Source: a virus
IMG/VR virus record: IMGVR_UViG_3300031825_000403
Coordinates: 1 to 40,433 of that record
DNA length: 40,433 nucleotides
Direction: 5' to 3' (one strand)
Shown here: positions 37,838-40,433 of the stretch, one piece after another
Layout: each line of letters begins with the position of its first letter
How positions within the stretch are numbered: position 1 is the first letter of the stretch
Notes under the pieces: model-generated
Databases searched by the model: none
Told to the model about the DNA's origin: nothing
Seen by the model: the letters and a program-made list of their open reading frames with translations, nothing else
Translations under genes and position numbers: made by a program

Positions 37838-37914
37838 GCTGTTCACTAGTTACCAGCATTATAGACGAGTCCGCTGTTCACTAGTTACTAATATTTGCGC
37901 AGAAGTTGGTAACT
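37838..37914. promoter_or_regulatory. operators and divergent promoters for repressor and early operon
   Basis: Two exact copies of GCTGTTCACTAGTTAC lie at 37838-37853 and 37873-37888, 35 bp apart; a half-site, GTTGGTAAC, is at 37905-37913. On the minus strand a perfect TATAAT (37858-37863) faces the early operon, with a weak -35 in the second copy. On the plus strand TAATAT at 37889-37894 could serve the repressor. Each copy is a partly symmetric site centred on ACTAGT. Confidence 0.7.
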
Positions 37915-37943
37915 TTTTTCCAGAAGCTCCGTTAGGGGATATC

Positions 37944-38483
37944 GTGACTACGGGGTGCCTGTTAATGCCAGAGAGACGGACCGAGACGTTCGGGGACGTG
38001 ATCCGCGAACTTCAAGGGAGCCTTACACAGCGGAAGTTCGCCGATCTTGCGGCGGGCGTTAGCAACGCGTACGTCAACGATTGGCTCCAAAACCGTGTTC
38101 CGCGCCTGAAGACGCTTGTCCAGGTGGCTGACGCGCTAGAGTCCGCAGGGCGGCTTACCCCTTCGCAGCGTGCTCGTCTCTTTACGGCGGCTGGATACGT
38201 TGATCCAAGGCCGGCATCCACGGGCGCAGAAGCCGGCTTGGGGCCGGTCGATCTCAAGAGCTTTTTCACTAACCGGATCGGTAACGAATCCCCGTTCGAC
38301 CGCCTCCTCCGCTTATTCGGCGAGCTGGTCAAGTGGGCCGAGGAGCAGCAGCTCCCGAAGCCGGTACTCGACAGCGGCTTCTTCGGCGGGTGGGACACGC
38401 TGACCGACGCCGACGTGGACGACTACATCGAGCGGTTGCGGGACGAGGCGATCCGGGCGGGGAAGCGACGGGAGCGAGGGTAG
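37944..38483 (+). CDS. phage repressor, lambda-type HTH
   Basis: GTG at 37944 follows AGGGGA; an in-frame ATG at 37965 is the other choice. The 179-residue protein has a Cro/CI-type HTH at about residues 28-58 (RKFADLAAGVSNAYVNDWLQ, then RLKTLVQVADALESAG). The C-terminal part (DLKSFFTNRIGNESPFDRLL, YIERLRDEAIRAGKRRERG) is helical and lacks the Ser/Lys pair of LexA-like self-cleavage, so induction must differ from lambda. The promoter and operator region lies just upstream and drives the early operon the other way, which supports its identity as lysogeny repressor. Confidence 0.75.
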   Translation: MTTGCLLMPERRTETFGDVIRELQGSLTQRKFADLAAGVSNAYVNDWLQNRVPRLKTLVQVADALESAGRLTPSQRARLFTAAGYVDPRPASTGAEAGLGPVDLKSFFTNRIGNESPFDRLLRLFGELVKWAEEQQLPKPVLDSGFFGGWDTLTDADVDDYIERLRDEAIRAGKRRERG

Positions 38484-38487
38484 GGGA

Positions 38488-38832
38488 GTGGCCGAGGAGC
38501 AAGCACCGGAGGACACCGCTTATTTGGCGAAGTGGGAGCGCCTGCTCTTCACGCATCCTGACGTTCTCCCAGAGGACCGATCGACGCTGCTGGGGATGAT
38601 TGCCGAGTTCCAGCGCGACAGGCACCGGCGAGAGGAGACGGACGCGATGCGCGAGCGCGAGGAGCCCCAGACGGAGCCGCCGGCCGAGCCGGTGGTGGAG
38701 CTGACCTATGAGCCGGAGTGGGACGACGGTTACGCCTCACATCCGGACATGAGCGAGAACGACCGGCGGATTCTGCGGCGCATTCAGGAAGACCACGCGC
38801 GGAAGCTGCGGCGGAAGCAGGGGCGGGAGTAG
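38488..38832 (+). CDS. acidic hypothetical protein, 114 aa
   Basis: GTG at 38488 lies 4 bases after the repressor stop, with GGGGA just before it, so the two are likely co-translated. The protein is helical and highly charged; LLFTHPDVLPEDRSTLLGMI and SHPDMSENDRRILRRIQEDH are two related segments (HPD-x(3)-E-x-D/N-R-x(2)-L), a weak internal repeat. The function is unknown; an antirepressor or a repressor partner is possible. Confidence 0.6.
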   Translation: MAEEQAPEDTAYLAKWERLLFTHPDVLPEDRSTLLGMIAEFQRDRHRREETDAMREREEPQTEPPAEPVVELTYEPEWDDGYASHPDMSENDRRILRRIQEDHARKLRRKQGRE

Positions 38833-38915
38833 TCGGCCGAACGATTGGGCTGCCGCCCGGCAGTATCATGCAAACACTTGTTTTATAGAGTGATTCAGCG
38901 GAGAATTACTTAAAG

Positions 38916-39407
38916 GTGCCGAGGCCATCCCGAAAAACAGATTACCCTCCCCTCTTGCAAGAGGGGTTTCACCCGATAACTGTAGAACAGTTGCGTGAAC
39001 TCTGCGTTGATCACGCCATGTTCAAGTATGCCAAAGCCCGGGGAAAGTTGTTTGACGGTCTCCTGCGCGCCCTGACGCATGCCGCGCAGTCTGGGGTCCC
39101 GTTCGAAGCGTGGGTGGATGGGAGTTTCTTAACCCAGAAGCTGAATCCCAAGGATGCAGATGTAGTACTCCGCATTCAGTATACAGACTGGGATCGAGCG
39201 TCCAAGCAACAAAGGGGTATGATCGAGTGGATCGGTAGTGTCGAGTGCAAGCTAGAGTGTTACTGCAAGGGATACTACTTTCTGGATTGCGAAGGCAGCC
39301 ATCCGAGGGCAGCCATCGCAGAAGCTGATCGGAAGATGTGGGTCGATGACTTCGCTTACGCGACCTACACGAAGGAACCCAAAGGCGTCGCGGTTTTGGC
39401 ATTCTGA
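38916..39407 (+). CDS. nucleotidyltransferase-fold protein, DUF6932-like
   Basis: GTG at 38916 is the best start visible, though GGAG lies 14 bases away. The 163-residue protein opens with GFHPITVEQLRELCVDH and has the NTase signature WVDGSFLTQKLNPKDADVVL at about residues 66-85 (G-S followed by D-x-D). This matches small stand-alone nucleotidyltransferases of the DUF6932 type. Such folds appear in toxins and antiphage enzymes. The DNA is less GC-rich than the structural genes. It is followed 6 bases later by a partner gene. The reaction is not shown by sequence. Confidence 0.65.
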   Translation: MPRPSRKTDYPPLLQEGFHPITVEQLRELCVDHAMFKYAKARGKLFDGLLRALTHAAQSGVPFEAWVDGSFLTQKLNPKDADVVLRIQYTDWDRASKQQRGMIEWIGSVECKLECYCKGYYFLDCEGSHPRAAIAEADRKMWVDDFAYATYTKEPKGVAVLAF

Positions 39408-39413
39408 TTTCTG

Positions 39414-40433
39414 ATGAGCCGAGTACTGGAGTTGGCAGGCCGAATACAGGCATTAGAGAAGACGTTAAACCGTCTTGAGGCTGCCGCACGCCAGGACCTC
39501 CGGGATGAGGCCGTTACCGTCAATCTACAACAGCTACTTAAGCGGCGCGATGACCTTGAAGACGAGTTTCTGGAAGCTGCTGCTGAAGAATGGGTTGATG
39601 TTTGCAGTTACCGCCTATTCAAGGAGGACGGAGGGCGTCCTAACCTTACCGGGCTAACAAACGCTCTTCGGGATTTCCAGCAAGTCTACACCTATGTCTA
39701 TGATGCTTTGACCAAAGGCCCTCGGAAGAAGGGGGCTCCAGGCAGCGAGTCGGTGGACGCTACCGAGTTTGAGTTTGCCTACTCATTCCCAGGCTCGGTC
39801 GGGGTCGTGTTAACCATACCCAATCAACGGGCGCTCTTTGACGAGTCCAACCTTGACAGGGCAATGGAAACCGTCTTTGAGTTGGCTTCGGCTGATGATT
39901 CCGAACAGATCGCAAAGCTCGCAGAGAGGTTGGGTCCCGCTCCAATCCGCAAACTTTATACCTGGACGACTGATCACCTTACCGCTGGTGTCGGTGTTGA
40001 CATCGAATGGATGCGGAAGGATGTAGTCCGCGCCAGCGTCTTGGTCCAAGTGCCTGAACTGGAAAACTTGAAGCAGGTCATAGACGAAACGAGTGATCGT
40101 AAATCTGACATGATTGAAATAACAGGCGAGCTTCAAGGGGCCAACATTCGGACGCACGGTTTTGAGTTGCTGGCCGATTCGGGGGAGAGCATTCGCGGAA
40201 AGATGGCTGAAGCGCTTGGAGTCGCCCGGCCCGTAGAACTCTCCAAGCGCTACAAGGCTACTATCGCGCGAACCAGGTGGATTAACTTTGCTACCGAAGA
40301 TGAGGGAGTGGAGTACTACCTACACGACCTTTCGGAGACCAATGCACCTGCTCCGCCTCAATCCAGTAAGCGAGGCAGGAAAGCCACGCGCGAGGAAGCG
40401 GCTCAACCTATGATTGATCTATTCAGCGAATAG
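39414..40433 (+). CDS. partner protein of the NTase, 339 aa, unknown family
   Basis: ATG at 39414 lies 6 bases after the NTase stop. The protein starts with a coiled coil (LAGRIQALEKTLNRLEAAAR, then LLKRRDDLEDEFLEAAAEEW). The middle has mixed strands and helices (FEFAYSFPGSVGVVLTIPNQ, VGVDIEWMRKDVVRASVLVQ), and the end is a basic tail plus QPMIDLFSE. I recognise no domain. Its TAG is the last three bases of the window. The tight pairing with the NTase and low GC suggest a two-gene cargo module next to the repressor. It could be a sensor, toxin or antitoxin. Confidence 0.6.
   Translation: MSRVLELAGRIQALEKTLNRLEAAARQDLRDEAVTVNLQQLLKRRDDLEDEFLEAAAEEWVDVCSYRLFKEDGGRPNLTGLTNALRDFQQVYTYVYDALTKGPRKKGAPGSESVDATEFEFAYSFPGSVGVVLTIPNQRALFDESNLDRAMETVFELASADDSEQIAKLAERLGPAPIRKLYTWTTDHLTAGVGVDIEWMRKDVVRASVLVQVPELENLKQVIDETSDRKSDMIEITGELQGANIRTHGFELLADSGESIRGKMAEALGVARPVELSKRYKATIARTRWINFATEDEGVEYYLHDLSETNAPAPPQSSKRGRKATREEAAQPMIDLFSE

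Overview
The window is most of a temperate, tailed double-stranded DNA phage or prophage from a high-GC bacterium (GC-rich throughout, GGAGG-type ribosome sites, many GTG and some TTG starts). I cannot name the host. A 150-base fragment at the left edge reads as an internal piece of a Bcr/CflA-type MFS drug transporter, so the left edge may be a chromosome/prophage junction. No integrase, transposase, insertion sequence or CRISPR array is visible. The absence of a tail-sheath gene and a 674-residue tape measure point to a long non-contractile tail (siphovirus morphology), although the head genes (portal fused to a Mu F-like domain, Mu I-like protease with nested scaffold) resemble Mu-type heads.

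Layout. 1-755: transporter remnant and two small minus-strand genes, one an HTH protein. 794-3696: rightward accessory operon from a strong promoter with a palindrome in its spacer: SWIM zinc-finger protein, Cys-rich protein, small membrane protein, a frameshifted secreted-protein pseudogene and two related small proteins. 3764-27672: leftward late module, read from right to left as terminase, portal, protease/scaffold, decoration, major capsid, connectors, tail tube, chaperone, tape measure, tail hub, fibres and baseplate-like proteins, closing at a hairpin terminator near 4046-4082. One gene (14121-14480) points the other way inside this operon and looks like a moron. 27517-28771: lysis region with an M15 endolysin and small membrane proteins. 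29015-30566: a sigma region-4-like regulator, a DnaJ-type zinc protein and small genes. 30626-36080: replication region with a CHC2/TOPRIM primase fused to a DUF3987-type NTPase, a protein of unknown function, and a protein with three tandem winged-helix-like repeats. 36300-37820: early leftward operon with a sigma-70-family factor. 37838-37914: operators and divergent promoters. 37944-40433: rightward repressor gene, then cargo including a nucleotidyltransferase-fold protein and a partner gene of lower GC that ends exactly at the window edge.

How it fits together. A repressor encoded at 37944 probably silences the TATAAT promoter at 37858, which faces the early operon. That operon makes a sigma factor, probably to read the replication genes, and a second sigma-4-like protein sits at the head of the late region. 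These steps are inferred from gene order, terminators and promoters.

The most striking signal is a 239-bp dyad centred at 33368 at the end of the primase gene: five TGTCGAG repeats on the left and five CTCGACA repeats on the right in mirror-image spacing around a perfect AT-rich palindrome. It is a strong candidate replication origin. Two tRNA-like but defective cloverleaf elements, each just downstream of an intrinsic terminator and just upstream of the next gene group, are the second unusual structure.
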